Assembly: GCF_030052815.1 (NCBI RefSeq)
Contig: NC_079499.1
Span: forward strand, 72,679,760-72,743,759
Source: Hevea brasiliensis
Taxonomy: Eukaryota > Streptophyta > Magnoliopsida > Malpighiales > Euphorbiaceae
DNA length: 64,000 nucleotides
Direction: 5' to 3'
Position 1 is the stretch's first letter. The number at the start of each line of letters is the position of its first letter. The notes under the pieces were generated by a model. That model did no database searches. It saw only the letters and a list, made by a program, of their open reading frames with translations, and was not told the DNA's origin. Of this stretch, positions 46,203-59,138 are shown piece after piece. The position numbers and the translations under genes were made by a program.

Positions 46203-47406
46203 CTAGAGCCATTCATTACAATACCTTAGACCCATCTTCTTTAGATGTCAGTCTAACTGTGCTTGTGACAAAGGCTTAGTGAATGGATCAGCTGAATTTT
46301 CAGCTGATGCTATTTTTTGCATGGCGATGAATTATTTCTCTAATAATGTGGTTGCGCCTTTCTATGTGTTTGGAATTCTGGTGAGACCGGGGTTCCATAT
46401 ATCCAAACAGCTTCTTTTGCAACATCTGATGCAGAATACACTCGGCCTCTGTAGTGGAATCTGCAGTCGTACTCTGTTTGAAACTCTTCCAACTGACTGC
46501 ACCTCTATTACAAATGGATGCATATCCAGATGTAGACTTTCTATCATCGATATCTGATTGGAAATCATAATCAGTATAACCATCCAATTGCAAGTCACCT
46601 CCTTCATATATTAAGAATAAATCCTTAGTTCTTCTAAAGTACTTAAGGATATTCTTGACAGCTATCCAGTGTTCCAAACCTGAATTGGATTGAAACCTGC
46701 TAGTCAAACTAATAGCATGTGCAATATCCGGCCTAGTACACATCATTGCATACATCAAACTTCCAATAGACGAAGCATATGGAATCTTGACCATTTTATC
46801 TCTTTCTTCAGGTGTCTTCGGAGACATCTCTTTAGAAAGGTGGATATCATGTCTCACTGGTAACAATCCTCTCTTAGAATCAAGCATGTTAAACCTCTTT
46901 AACACCTTTTCGAAGTATAGACTTTGGAATAAACCAATTATTCTTTTCGCTCTATCTCTATAGATGGGAATCCCAAGAATATAGGTTGCCTCCCTTAAGT
47001 CTTTTATGGAGAATGTATTTGACAACCATACCTTCACAGTTGTCAACATACCTGTGTTATTACCTATCAACTGAATATTATCCACATATAAGACAAGGAA
47101 AGTGATAGCACTATCACTAACCTTCTTATATACTCATTTTTGATAAAACTAAATGACTTAATGGCTTCATCAAAATGAATGTTCCAACTCCTTGAAGCTT
47201 GTTTTAACCCATAAATGGATTACTTTAGCTTGCGCACTTTGGAACCATCTTGGGATTCGAAACCCTTAGGTTGTTCCATGAAAATGTTTTCTTCAATGTA
47301 TCCATTGAGAAAAGCTATTTTAACATACATCTGTTAAATCTCAAAATCATAGTATGCAGCTATTGCTAATAGAATCCTAATTGATTTAAGCATGGCAACA
47401 GGCGAG
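46203..47406 (-). pseudogene. Copia-2d pol: RT C-terminal half and RNase H
   Basis: A long minus-strand frame (46300-47085) carries GMLTTVKVWLSNTFS, ATYILGIPIYRDRAKRIIGL, IPYASSIGSLMYAMMCTRPD, FLIYEGGDLQLDGYTDYDF, DDRKSTSGY and TTEAECI, the RT end and RNase H of copia. The catalytic YVDD box is now YVDN (about 47075-47090). Upstream RT (about 47100-47400) includes YCFDEAIK-like and FLNGYIEE-like stretches in other frames. The natural stop TAG is at 46203-46205. The upstream part is lost at the gypsy D insertion. Confidence 0.88.
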
Positions 47407-47710
47407 TGTGACACCCCTTACCTGTCTACAGTGTAGTCGAGCAAGTTATGCCACTTAGTGTGCCGGAGCACCAATTTATGTTTATATTTACAATTTATCC
47501 CTTTTTAATTCACTTATTTATAATTTTTGATAAATCTAAATTTTTTCGCAAATTTCATAGAAAATCTGGTAGAGTTCCGGCTGTAAATTGGGAAAACAGT
47601 TCTTTTGAACCTGTTTAAAAACACTTTCAATATAATTTTCAAATCCAAACTCCATTATACACATTTCAAGTCAATCTCAAAATCTCAATCACAAATCACA
47701 ATTTTTATTA
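47407..47710 (-). repeat. Gypsy D 3' LTR, left segment
   Basis: TGTGACACCCCTTACCTGTC and GCAAGTTATGCCACT are the reverse of the LTR S terminus (43240-43293). It breaks near 47710 at Copia-2e. Confidence 0.85.
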
Positions 47711-47995
47711 ATATGTATCTTATACATATTTTTATTAATAAAAGCCATTTTCACTTTTTCGTTTACATAATATATTTATGTGTAATAGAAAAGGTCCATT
47801 AATATTTTGTTAGAAATATTATTCTTAAGTTGTTAAGAATATGAGTGACAATATTTTTAGCACAAAGTATCATAAATAGGTTCACAATCGAGGATACTTC
47901 ATAATAAGGACATGACTTATCCAGAAAGATTGTATTCATGTTTGTTCCCAAGTTATTTATATGATATATAAATAAGATGAAATGGTGAGTCTCAT
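47711..47995 (+). repeat. Copia-2e LTR, left segment
   Basis: ATATGTATCTTATACATAT onward matches 18034 of Copia-2b; the first ~35 bases of the LTR are missing. It is interrupted at 47996 by solo LTR G and continues at 51777. Confidence 0.85.
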
Positions 47996-50900
47996 TGTAA
48001 CACCCCTATGTTTGGTAGTGCGTACTACTGTTCCGGTGACCAGTGTTGTCCGGACAACTAGAATGCCTAGAACTACACTTTGAGATGAGTGAGGAGACAT
48101 AAAATAATGAAATACAAGAAAAGAAAATACAAGAAAAACAAAGGAAAAATAATAGTAAAGAAATGCAACCAAGTTAAGCGAGCCGAGAACCCTAGCGATG
48201 GGTGACCGCACCGGGAAGTCACAGCGTGGACCGTTGACTAGCCCTGGACCGCGAGGAACCCTGGAAAATATTTTTAGGACTCAAATAAATATTTATTGAA
48301 GTATAAATATCATTAGAAATATCAAAGAAAAATTAAATAATTAGTACAAAGAAAAGTGAGAAATCGAAAAACAGACAAAACCCGGTGTTACAAAAAAATC
48401 GGGAATACAACCCGAACAGGGGCATTGTGGTCATTTGACATCCCGAGTTGTCTTTTGACCTAAATGTCCATTAAAAATAAATAATATTACACTTGAAAAA
48501 TATAATGAAAAATTAATTTAGGGGTACCTAATATAAATAGTAAAAATAGAGGGTAAATTGACTAATTAACACATTTAAACATATAATATAGTTTATAATT
48601 GGTGATTGGAGTACTAAGGATTATAATAACCATTAAATGGGTAGATTTCTCCACTAACTAACTCATTTTCTTCAAGCTTCCAATAATGGCCGATTGTCAC
48701 TCCCAATTCTCCATGGAAAATTTTCCATGCAAAGCTTAATTCTCTCCCATTTTCAACATAAAACCATAAATTCTCTTCATTAAACTTGGTCCACACCTCT
48801 TGGGCAGATTATAGGGAATAAAAAGGAAGAAATTTGGTGAAGATTTAACAAGCCCCAACAATAGGTAAGTGTTTAAATTATGTTTTTTCTTAAGTAAAGT
48901 TTATGGGAAGCTTGAGATAAAATGATTGATGAAGAAATTTTGAGTTTTTGGTGAGTTATGATGGTGTGTACTTTTGGCAGCCATGGAAACACCTTAAAGG
49001 CAGTTTATTTGTGCTTGTAAATGGTGAATTAAATGATTGATTAAACGTATATTGTGTAGGAAATTGTTTGGGTGATGTATACTTAGTATATGTAAATGTA
49101 AAATGAAATTTAAAGCTTGGAAAGTAATGGAATGTAAGTGTACCATTGTGGCAGTTTGATAACTCTTGAAGAATGCTGGAATCCACGCTTGGTTTATGGA
49201 ATAATGATGTTAAAATGTGTTGGTTGTTATGCCAGTTTGAGTGTGTGTAAGGTGGTGTGAAGTGGGACATGTAAATGAGCATAAAAAGGTGATTGAATTG
49301 TTGTAAATTGGATTGAAAAATTCTGCACTTGTTGGTGTATGTTGAATGTAATTGTAAGCTGCCAAAATGACCTATAATGTGTTGTAAATTATGTTTAGAT
49401 TGTGGTACAACCAGAATTGGTTTGAATGTTAAGTTTGGTGAGTGTTAAAAGTGATGCTTGATGTGTATGCAAGAAATACAATAAGGCAGTTTGAGTTTTA
49501 GGCCTATAACTTTAAGTGTATGGCTCCAATTGGTATGAAACCAATTGGAGGTGAAACTAGGCACAAAATGTGTCAACTTTCATGAAGGAAGCTTGCTAAA
49601 ATTCTGCTTCCAAGGTAGCTTGAAAAATAACCAAATCCGGATTAAGTGCAAATAAGGCCTGAAAATTGACCATTTGGGCAGTAGTTAGTGTTTAGGCCAT
49701 AACTCACTCAAAACAGGTCCAATTGACCTGAAATTTTAACCATGAATAGTTAAGACCCATATCTACAAGTCTTATGAAGACACCAAAGCCCATAAATGAC
49801 CATAAGCAAGTCAAACAGCTTGCACAAGTTCGGGTCCAAAAACTGGCCGAACCTAAAATGACCTAAAGTGACCTAAAATGACCAATTTTGGTGCAATTTG
49901 ATCAGAAATAGTAAAATGACCATAACATGGTCTACATAACTCAGAATGACCTGAAATTATGGCCGGCGTTCCATAAGACATAGATCTACAATTTTGTAGT
50001 TTTGACCGAAACCCGAAAACCGAGGAAACTAGGTCGTCCGGCTAGGTCAAACTAGTATCCCAGAACCCAACAAATTGCAAGAAAATGCAGTATACACGGA
50101 AATGAACTTGGTAACATGTACCAACCCTAAAAGACTATCGAATAGGTCAAACTAGTATCCTGTAACCCAACAAATTGCAAGAAAATACAGTATATACGGA
50201 AATGAACTTGGTAACATGTACCAACTCTAAAAGACTATCGAATGTGACATATTGGTAACCTTAAAACCTAATTTACCTAGAACGCATCGAGGGTCGATAT
50301 ATTAGGTTGATTAAGCAAATAATAGCATTCAGTGAATTATTTATCAAACATTATCGTTAGAGACAGTTTAATTTAGTACTGAAACACTTCAAATTGTGTT
50401 TCTCAGTTAGCAAAGACTCAGGAAAAGGGAAGGAAACACTGAGTCAAGACCAGGAGACAGTTATCAGAGGTTTGTGCATAACATCTATTTCTTTTGAATT
50501 TTTCAATTGAAATGAATTATGACCATTTGTATTTTATTGTTTTAAATTGTGGAAATGTGTTTGAATGGATATTTATCGCTTGAAAAGCACTGTAAATGGT
50601 TTGAAATTGTGAGAAATTGTTTGAATGATATTGATGGATACTTATTGATTGAAAAGCATTGGAAATGGTTTGAAACTACAGCTATCATGTATATTGATTG
50701 TATTCCTCGCTAGCTTGTCTAGTGGGACGAATTGAATTCCCTCTCTGGCTGAAGTGTTGAGGTGTGTGCCTGTTGAGGACGAATTGGATAAGTACTCATA
50801 TTTTTGCTAGCTAGCTATGTTATTCCTCATTAGTCATTGACTTTTGGGACGAATTGAATACCTCATCAGCCATCGGCTTTTGGGACGAATTGAACTTTGG

Positions 50901-51771
50901 AACATGATTAAGCTGTGTGTGATTTATTGATATGTATTGTGAGATTGTGAAATGAATTTAAACTCTCATTGACATTCACTGTATTTTGAAGTTAACTATG
51001 TTTTGATTTCTGAGATTTATTGTGATATTGTGTTAAATTCCTTCTGACATTCATTGTCTTGAATTTAACTATGATTTTACGTATCCATCATTTATATGAT
51101 TTATGAATTGTGATTTAAAGTTGTATTTGGTTAATGTTGTGCACCATTGAGACATTGTCTCAGCGATAGCTTTTTATTGCTGTCGCAGGTAGATAGACAG
51201 ACAGGGCAGCAGACTAGGCTGCTAGTACATCCAGCGAGAGATTTTCGGGTATAACGAGTATACCACATTTTGCATTTTGTACTGTAATGTATGTTCACTG
51301 TATGTACATATTGTTTTTGGTTTTGAGTAGTTATAAATTAAAATTATACATTGAAGTTGTAAAGTAAATTATGAGTTATTTTGACTTGTAAAAATTGTAT
51401 TATATTTCTTTTATCTCAGTCTTTGAAAAATCACTGTGGATTTGAGTTGAGAAATATGTTGGAGTTGAGATTTGGAAATATATTGAAGTGCTTTTTACAG
51501 GTTTTCTGAAGAACTATTTTATCCAAAATACAGATGGCACTCTGCCAAAATTTTTACAGAAATTCCAATTAATTCAAATGTGTTAGTTCTATCATTTCAG
51601 TTCAAAAAGGTTTTTAACACCTGTAAATAGTGCTCACCACTGTAAAAGAAGTAAGAAAAGTTTTTAAAATCCCTTGTAGTGTATTTAATGGGTTATCAGT
51701 AGATGGAGTTGGTAATTCATTAGGTATACTACGGGATCATGTCATGCCTTGCAGAGGGGTAGGGTGTGACA
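47996..51771 (+). repeat. Gypsy G: solo LTR of 3776 bp with perfect TSD CTCAT
   Basis: TGTAACACCCCTATGTTTGG...GGGTAGGGTGTGACA flanked by CTCAT at 47991-47995 and 51772-51776. No internal region. It is the same family as gypsy F and E LTRs. It holds a 100-bp tandem duplication at 50044-50243 and the CCAATTGG pair at about 49525-49548. Confidence 0.93.
50044..50243 (+). repeat. 100-bp tandem duplication in solo LTR G
   Basis: AGGTCAAACTAGTATCC begins at 50044 and again at 50144. The related LTR F has a single copy at about 31643. The halves differ at a few bases. Confidence 0.92.
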
Positions 51772-51776
51772 CTCAT

Positions 51777-53593
51777 GCCATATAACAAACATGATAGGCA
51801 CTTATAAAATGATAAGCAGGCCGAACCAGTGACACTTATGACAAGCACATGGAGTTTACTCTTGTCAATATTTTGTCATAAATCATATCAGTGCATATAA
51901 TCTTTAGACCTGAGATAGCACAGTTATCTTGTATATAGGTAGTTTGAGTTTGATACTGCTTTCATACTTGTACTATGTATAGGTATATGGGCATGTGTTG
52001 GCTCCTACTAGTTATATATGGGGGTAGGTGTTGATCAAGATGGAATCTGTTCCTCCAAGTAAATAGAGATAAAATCCTATGTTCATTTAATTGTTCTTTA
52101 TATTTCAAGTTCCTGGCCAGGATAGATAGATTTATTCAGAAAAGAGTTTCTGATGAGAAAATCTTTTTAATCAAGAACTGGAATTAAAAGAGAACATAAT
52201 ATTCATAGGAAATGGAGTTTGACATAAACCATGACTCTAGCTTGAGTTGGGATTTTGTAACAGAGAGAGATTCTAGTGCATGGTAACATATGATTATAGG
52301 TTCATTTAAGGTAAACCTTATTTCTAATTGGGTAGCCATGGCATGCTATGCTAGGTGTTAACCATGGTCTATGAGGTTCATAAAATAATTTAGAGAAATC
52401 ATTTATGGTAAGAAAGAGTTCTGATGATATTAAGAGTTGATATCATGTCTCATTGCCAATTAGTGATGAGCCTAGTAAGTCACACACATACACAAGTTAT
52501 CACCTATTTAAATATGATTTAATTAATTAATTAAAGAGTTTAATTGATTAATTAAATAGATTTGGTTTGCAATTAAATTGCAAAGTCCCTAGCATGACTT
52601 GAAACCAAATCTAGATTATTGGATGTGTAGTATAAATTAAATTTATATTTAAAGTGTTTAAATATGAATTTAATTAATGAAAAATTAATTAATAGAGATT
52701 AATTAATTAATTTATATTTGATATAAATTAATTAGAAGAAGAAAAATAATTATTTTGGGTTAAGAACTCAAAATTAAGATACAGGGGCATTTTGGTCATT
52801 TCACAGTATGACATGTGGCACCATGAGATGGTGACACGTGGGATTACACATAAGCTTACCAAATGTTTTTTTTAATCATGTAAGATGATTAAAATCAAGA
52901 TTAAATATAGGTTTGACACTTGGCATAATGTGATTGGGTCACTTAAACCTAGAGCTAATCAAAGGGTGACATGTGGCAAGGGTTTAATGTGTTAACCTAG
53001 CTATTTAAGTGTTGTTATGAAAAGAAAAAGCAACCAGCAGCCACTCCTCTCCTTTGTCACGCCACTTTGAGGCTTTTCATCTATTCTTCTTCATCTCTCA
53101 TCAATTCTTCTTCATCTCTCATCAATTCAAAGAGATTAGCCATCAATCTCTTGAATTAAGAACACTAGAAATTGTTTCTAGTGTCCTGTTTACATCTCTA
53201 ATCTCTTAAAAGGCAGAACTTGAATTTCTAATTAATAGAAAAGGCTTTAGAAGCTGTTCAAGGGCTGCCATAGGTGTTCTTGGTGTGGACAAGCTAGAGG
53301 GACAACACCTGGTGTCCTGAAGACGAATCTCAAAGGCGTAGATACGCTGCAGTGCATCAAGAGGTTAGTGTAATCGTTCTTGATTTAATCTAGGGTTCTA
53401 AAATTAATCTGATTAATTTTAAAATCTTAAATGGCAAATACAGATCCAAAAACATATTGAAAAAGTTTTAATATGTTGTTTATCATTGAAATCAAATAGA
53501 TAAAAATAAATCTTGCATGATGCATGTGACCCTAGGTGAAAATTTTTGAATTCAATGGTATAAACTTGTGTTTTTCACGCTTCCGTCCCTTTA
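51777..53593 (+). repeat. Copia-2e LTR, right segment
   Basis: Continues GCCATATAACAAACATGATAGG to TTCACGCTTCCGTCCCTTTA. Together with 47711-47995 it is one LTR lacking a few bases at its start; no coding part adjoins it, so it is a solo or truncated LTR. A 21-bp tandem duplication (53083-53124) is absent from Copia-2b. Confidence 0.88.
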
Positions 53594-56414
53594 GAAGCAT
53601 ATTCATAAATATTTCTCAATATTTCATTTATCAACATACATTATGCAGAAAATTTCAATAATATAAAATTTCATATATTTATATTAATACATAATTACAA
53701 GAGTTTATAGTTACAATCCAAACTAATACAAAATGCCAAAATACAAAATGCTCGCAAACTCCTATGTCCTACCATATACACTGTAGGTGTAAGGTGACTC
53801 GGAACTCCGGATGCAAATCTGAAGGCTCACTCAGTCTGATGTCTGCTGGGGTCACCAGCTAGGTCTCCAGTACCTGCGCGTGGCAAAAGCTACGCGCTAA
53901 GCAATTCTGCTTAGTGATGACAATATAAAATAAAATAAAATAAAATGAATATGCAGAATGTGTGTTTACATTTTGGTAGATTTAACTTCTGATATTATTT
54001 GCATTATTATTCAATTAAAATTTGGTAAGGTTTATTATCATTGCCCGAGTAACCCATACTAATTGACTGGACTGGATAAACGGGTAAACAGGCACTGGGT
54101 ACTAAGTACCACGGATCATCACACCATCGGTCACATTGTGTCTCCCGGTATGAAACAGAACAGCTAATAAACTGTAATAATTGTCGGGGTTAAAACCTAA
54201 GTGTAATAATTCAAATAACATAGCCAAAGGCTATTATGTCACAAAAATGGCATGGGAAGCCATGAAACACAGAATGGCATGAAGCCATATGCAGTACTGC
54301 TAACAGAACCCTATTGGCATGCCAAGCTATCCAAACCAATCTTGTTAGATTTACTAGGGAATTTTACACTCTTAAGTTTCACAATTTTTGAAATTTAAGT
54401 TTTAGTGTTACTATTACGTTCATTGGTCAACAAAAATGTTGAGTTTTGCATAGGCAATAGGTACATTGGTTCCAATATCATCAACATACCACATTTTGCA
54501 TTCAAAATTTATTGGTATTGGTTGTTAATACCATTTCTAAGCTTAATGTTAGTTGGGCAGAATTTTCAGTTTTTATACTTTGTATTTACTGTTCCATTGG
54601 TCAATTTTGCTGTGGGAATTTGGCAAACTGATCAACATGAAAGTTGTTCCTTATTTTGTCTAGTTGCATTTCTTTTTTTTGAATCACTCCATTTGGAGTT
54701 TTGTAGCTCAAGTTATGGTCCAAAAACCATAACTGGCCGGATTGAAATTTTGTCAAGAATTTCTGGACTGACCACTTCTACAATGTAATGAACAGTGACT
54801 ACAACTCACTTGTTGAATATGTTCTGGTCATAATTTGGGTTAGGTTTCTTCATGAAAGTTGTTGGTCTATATCTCAGCTTATTACTGGTAAAATTTCAGG
54901 TCATTTGGACCTTTCTACACTGATTTATGGCCAAATGACCAAACACTGTTCATTTGGTCATTTTGCCCAGGCAGACTGCAGGTCACCCAGATTAGGGCAA
55001 GCTTTTGATCCACTTGGTTTGGTTTTATGGGCATGGTTTCTTCACCAAAGTTGTGCCATTATGTGTAGTTTTTCATGTCCAATTGGCCTTGCACTAATTG
55101 AACCTCTACAATTCAAGTTATGGCTGCCCAAACCTGCTGGATTCATGTCTAATTCTGCAGGTCACCATGGGCAGCCACACCAAACCCAAACTCCACTACT
55201 CAACACACTTCATTTTTTAATTAAAAAGAACTAAATGGTAACTAATTGACCATTATAACCTATTTTCATCATCACATGGTCAAAGTCCCTTTTCTCCACC
55301 CTAAACCCTAACTCAAACATTACCACACATGCATTTTCACTTCATTTCATCAATCCACTTAGTAGATACATATTGTGGGCAGCCATAACAACCTTTTAAC
55401 TTCATTAAACTCAACACAATCAAACCCTAACCATGGCTGCCAAAAATAAGGGATGGCATACAAGTGGTATTTAGCAATTTTCCTTTGAAATTCTTACTCA
55501 TACATAGTCCTTAAACATGTATTCAAAGTGAAAATTAAGGTTAGGTCACTAACCTCTAAGGAGTGAGCTTTCCAACTTGATAAAGTTCTTCCTCTCCTTT
55601 TCTTTTTGCTCCCAAAAGGCTCTCCAAGATGCAAGAACAACTTTTTATGTTGCTAGGTTAGGGTTTAGTTGGGTAAAAGTGGGGGAAATTAAGCTTTCAA
55701 AAGCTTACTAATGGTTGACAATGGTGGGAGGGTGATGGCATGAAGAAGAAGGAGAGAGGAGGTTTTGATTTTCTTTTGTTTTCCAGCCCATTTGGTCTCT
55801 TTTAAATAAAGTTATGCCATGTGTCAACTTTGGATCGGGTAGGAGAACTTTAATGACATCATTATGATGTCATAAGTCTATTTTCCTTCATTTTCTCTTC
55901 ATTTCTTGTCTATTTAATTGAAATTTAATTTTTAACAATATTTATTCATATTTTATGTTATATAAATTATTTATTTAACTGGACAAGTTGGCCAAAAATC
56001 ATCTCTGAAGATGAAATGACCAAAATGCCCTCCGTATGGCTTAACGGGCCAAAATTGTCTATACCGATTGAAAAATTTTTCTAAGCATTTCCTTGGCATT
56101 TTAATGCCATAAGAACCTCAATAACCCTTCTCTGGAGTCCCAATAATTATTTTATAATTTTTTCCCTGGGTCTAGGGCTCCTAGTTGCGAGAACCGTAAC
56201 TTCTCACTAGGTTACCCATCGCTAGGGCACCGGCTCATTTAACTTGGTTGTATTTTATTTCTAAAATTTTTCCTAAATTTTTCTTATTAATATTTGAGTT
56301 AATTATGGTTCCTCACTTTAGTTAAAATATTTTTCTGAACATTCTAGCTGTCCGGACCGACACTAGTCACCGGAACAGTAGACTGTACGTACTAGCTAAA
56401 GTGAGGATGTTACA
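53594..56414 (-). repeat. Gypsy D 3' LTR, right segment
   Basis: Reverse of the LTR S family: AGCAATTCTGCTTAGTG near 53899 mirrors GCACCACTAAGCAGAAATGC near 42600, and the end GTGAGGATGTTACA mirrors the LTR start. Plus-strand open frames (54405-55234) are antisense to LTR modules and not genes. Confidence 0.88.
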
Positions 56415-56443
56415 ACTCTTCCCCTCTAAGAAAAATTTCGTCC
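56415..56443 (-). other. Polypurine tract and GAGGACGAAATTT block of gypsy D
   Basis: Minus strand reads GAGGACGAAATTTTTC then TTAGAGGGGAAGAGT immediately before the LTR. Confidence 0.85.
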
Positions 56444-56449
56444 TCAAAA

Positions 56450-56575
56450 TTTTCCTGATGCAAACAGTTGAGGGAACTATTGCCTCATCATCTCTTCACT
56501 TTTCCAAGTTGCCTCTTCAGTGTTGTGGTGCCTCCAAAGCACTTTCACCAATGGAATTTATTTATTTCTCAGTTC
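56450..56575 (-). pseudogene. Gypsy D chromodomain tail
   Basis: Minus strand IPLVKVLWRHHNTEEATWKS followed by QLFASGKF and TGA at 56444-56446, with TAA and TAG codons inside. Same module as in gypsy B, in the same position relative to the PPT. Confidence 0.8.
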
Positions 56576-57162
56576 CTTCACTTCTCGAGCTAGGATCTGT
56601 ATAGGTTCTTCTGTGTATGTCAAGTCCAGTTGGATCTCAATCTCTTCCATGGAAATGACATGTGAAGGATCTGAGCGATATCTTCTCAGCATAGAAACAT
56701 GGAATACATTATGAATTTTATCCAGTTCTGGTGGTAAAGCTAGCCGATAGGCCACTGGTCTCACACGTTCAATGACTTCATATGGGCCAATGAACCTAGG
56801 GCTTAACTTACTCTTTCTTCCAAATCTCAGTACTTTCTTCCACGGTGAGACTTTGAGAAACACCTTATCGCTAACTGCATACTCTATCTCTTTTCTCTTC
56901 AAGTCGGCATAAGATTTCTGTCTATCTGAGGCAATCTTCAGATTAGTTTTGATTATCTTCACTTTTTCCTCAGTCTGTTTCACCAGGTCTAGTCAATCCA
57001 ACACACTGGGGTTCTACATTTCCTCCCATACAGTGCTTCATACGGGGCCATTTGGATGCTAGCTTGATAGCTGTTGTTGTATGCGAATTCTGCCAGTGGG
57101 AGGTATCTATCCCAACTCTCCTCAAACTCAATGACACAACTCCTTAGCATATCCTCCAGGAT

Positions 57163-57236
57163 CTATCACATAATTCACATTGTTACTATCATTTCAATTT
57201 ATTAATTGCGAAAATTCAATTAGTTCTTAGGTTTAC
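57163..57236 (-). other. Intron-like 74-bp insertion in gypsy D integrase
   Basis: Minus strand: reading ERVIR ends CGG|GTAAAC; 74 AT-rich bases; TGATAG|ATCCTG resumes as ILEDMLRSC. Position and ends match the 80-bp insertion of gypsy B (24628-24707). Both end in ATGTGATAG, and both give six codons and TGA if read through. Confidence 0.75.
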
Positions 57237-59138
57237 CCGAATTACTCGTTCTAACTGTTTATCCGTCTGAGGATGAAAAGCCGTGCTAAAGCGGAGTTGT
57301 GTGCCCAAGGCTTCTTGCAACTTTTTCTAGAATCTCGATGTAAACCTTGGGTCTCAATCAGATATGATGGAAAGTGGGATTCCATGTAGTCTAACTATCT
57401 CATTGATATACAATTCTGCTAGCTTCTCCAGTGAGTAGTCAGTCCTAACTGGCAGAAAATGTGCTGACTTCGTCAATCTATCTACTATCACCCGCACTGC
57501 ATCATGCTTCTTTTGGATGAGAGGTAGACCACTAACAAAATCTATAGTGACCCGGTCCCATTTCCATTCAGGTATGCTTATAGGCTGTAGCAATCTTGAT
57601 GGAACTTGATGTTCTGCTTTAACTTGCTGACATGTTAAACACTTAGTCACATAGTCAGCTATATCCCTCTTCATACCAGGCCACCAATAATGAGGCTTCA
57701 AATCATTATACATTTTCGTGCTTCCCAGGTGAAAAGCATAAACACTAGTGTGTGCTTCTTTCAGAATTCTCGTCTTCAGTTCCCCATCATCTGGTACGCA
57801 CACTCTTCCTCTGTAGTACAGACACCCATCTGCTTTCACCTCATATCCAGTTTCCTTTCCCTCTGGAATTTTACCTACAATGGCCATTAATTTTTCATCT
57901 GCCCTCTGCCCATGTTGTATCTGCTATAGCAGAGTTGGCCTCACTTGCAACTCAGCGAAAATAGCTCCATCTTGAGCTAAGGATAGATAGGCATTTAGTG
58001 ATTTTAAAGCTGTGATGGACTTCCTGCTCAAAGCATCAGCAACTACATTTGCCTTCCTAGGATGATAATCTATCACACAATCATAGTCCTTTAGGAACTC
58101 AATCCATCGCCTCTGTCTAAGATTGAGCTCCTTCTGGGTTGGCAAATATTTTAGACTTTTGTGGTCTGTATATATGTAGCTTTTTTCACCATATAAATAA
58201 TGCCTCCATATCTTCAGTGCGAAGATGATTGCTGCTAACTCCAAGTCATGAGTAGGGTAGTTCTGTTCATGTGGCCTTAATTGCCTGGAAGCATAAGCGA
58301 CCACTTTCCCCTCTTGCATTAATACACACCCTAGCCCATTATGTGAGGTATCACTTTAGACCACAAAATCTTTTCCCGACACTGGCTGTGTTAACACTGG
58401 TGCTTCTATCAATATAGCCTTTAGCCTCTCAAAACTGGCTTGGCACTTGTCGTTCCAGCCAAATTTCACATTCTTGTGCAATAACTTGGTCATTGGAGCA
58501 GCTATAAGAGAAAACCGCTTCACAAATCTTCTGTAATACCCAGCTAGCTCCAAGAAACTTCTGACCTCAATTGTATTTCTAGGAGGCTTCCATTCCATCG
58601 CTGCTTCTATCTTTTTGGGATCCACTCTAATCCCCTCAGCTGATACTATGTATGCAAGAAAGGAGATTTCACTCATCCAAAAGTCACACTTGGATAGCTT
58701 AGCATACAGCTTCTTTTCTCGCAGGGTTTGCAGAACAATCCTCAAATGTTCATCATGTTCTTCCCTGGTCTTGGAATATACCAGAATATCATCAATAAAT
58801 ACCACTACAAACCGATCTAAGTATGGATGGAAGATACGGCTCATAAGGTCCATAAATACTGCTGGTGCATTTATTAACCCAAACGGCATCACTAGAAATT
58901 CATAATGCCCATACCGGGTTCTGAATGCAGTTTTTGACACATCTGTATCCTTTACCCTCAACTGATGATACCCTAATCTGAGATCAATTTTTGAAAATAC
59001 ACCGGCTCCCTTCAACTGATCAAACAGATCGTCAATTATGGGCAATGGATATTTATTCTTCATAGTTACTTTGTTCAACTGCCGATAATCAATACACAAT
59101 CTCAAGGTTCCATCCTTTTTCTTCACAAATAGCACCGG

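Larger units (their letters stand above)
44079..47406 (-). mobile_element. Copia-2d: minus-strand copia 3' half
   Basis: 3' LTR (44079-46188), PPT and the C-terminal half of pol. Gypsy D starts at 47407 inside its RT, so the 5' half probably continues beyond the window. It inserted in the Copia-2c LTR, in opposite orientation, leaving head-on LTRs of one family. Confidence 0.85.
47407..59138 (-). mobile_element. Gypsy D: chromovirus-type element, 3' part
   Basis: Minus-strand element starting TGTGACACCCC at 47407, inserted in the RT of Copia-2d next to GCGAG (47402-47406). It has a 3' LTR (interrupted by Copia-2e and G), PPT, chromodomain, integrase, RNase H and RT up to 59138, where gypsy E interrupts. 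Protease, gag and the 5' LTR would lie beyond E. Confidence 0.88.
56444..59138 (-). pseudogene. Gypsy D pol: RT, RNase H, integrase, chromodomain
   Basis: From the gypsy E breakpoint, RT reads [46 protein letters not shown] and [13 protein letters not shown] (both Asp kept) in one open frame 58356-59138. RNase H part: [20 protein letters not shown] and ADALSRK (57924-58319). Integrase: EAHTSVYAFH...CLTCQQ zinc region intact, IDFVSGLP (Asp), SIISD*DPRF (Asp kept, then Arg changed to TGA), and LERVIR (Glu kept). After a 74-bp GT-AG insertion (57163-57236) the tail reads [18 protein letters not shown] and a chromodomain (LVKVLWRHHNTEEATWKS). Only a few stops interrupt it, so it is the best-preserved gypsy pol here. 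Gag and protease are out of view. Confidence 0.9.

Noticed and set aside
46279..46557. 92-codon plus-strand frame
   Set aside because: Shadow of the Copia-2d RNase H reading on the other strand.
54405..55234. Two adjacent plus-strand frames of 127 and 148 codons
   Set aside because: They lie antisense in the LTR of gypsy D and repeat because they translate the LTR modules (repeated phrases around SCAI and PIGL). No family resemblance.
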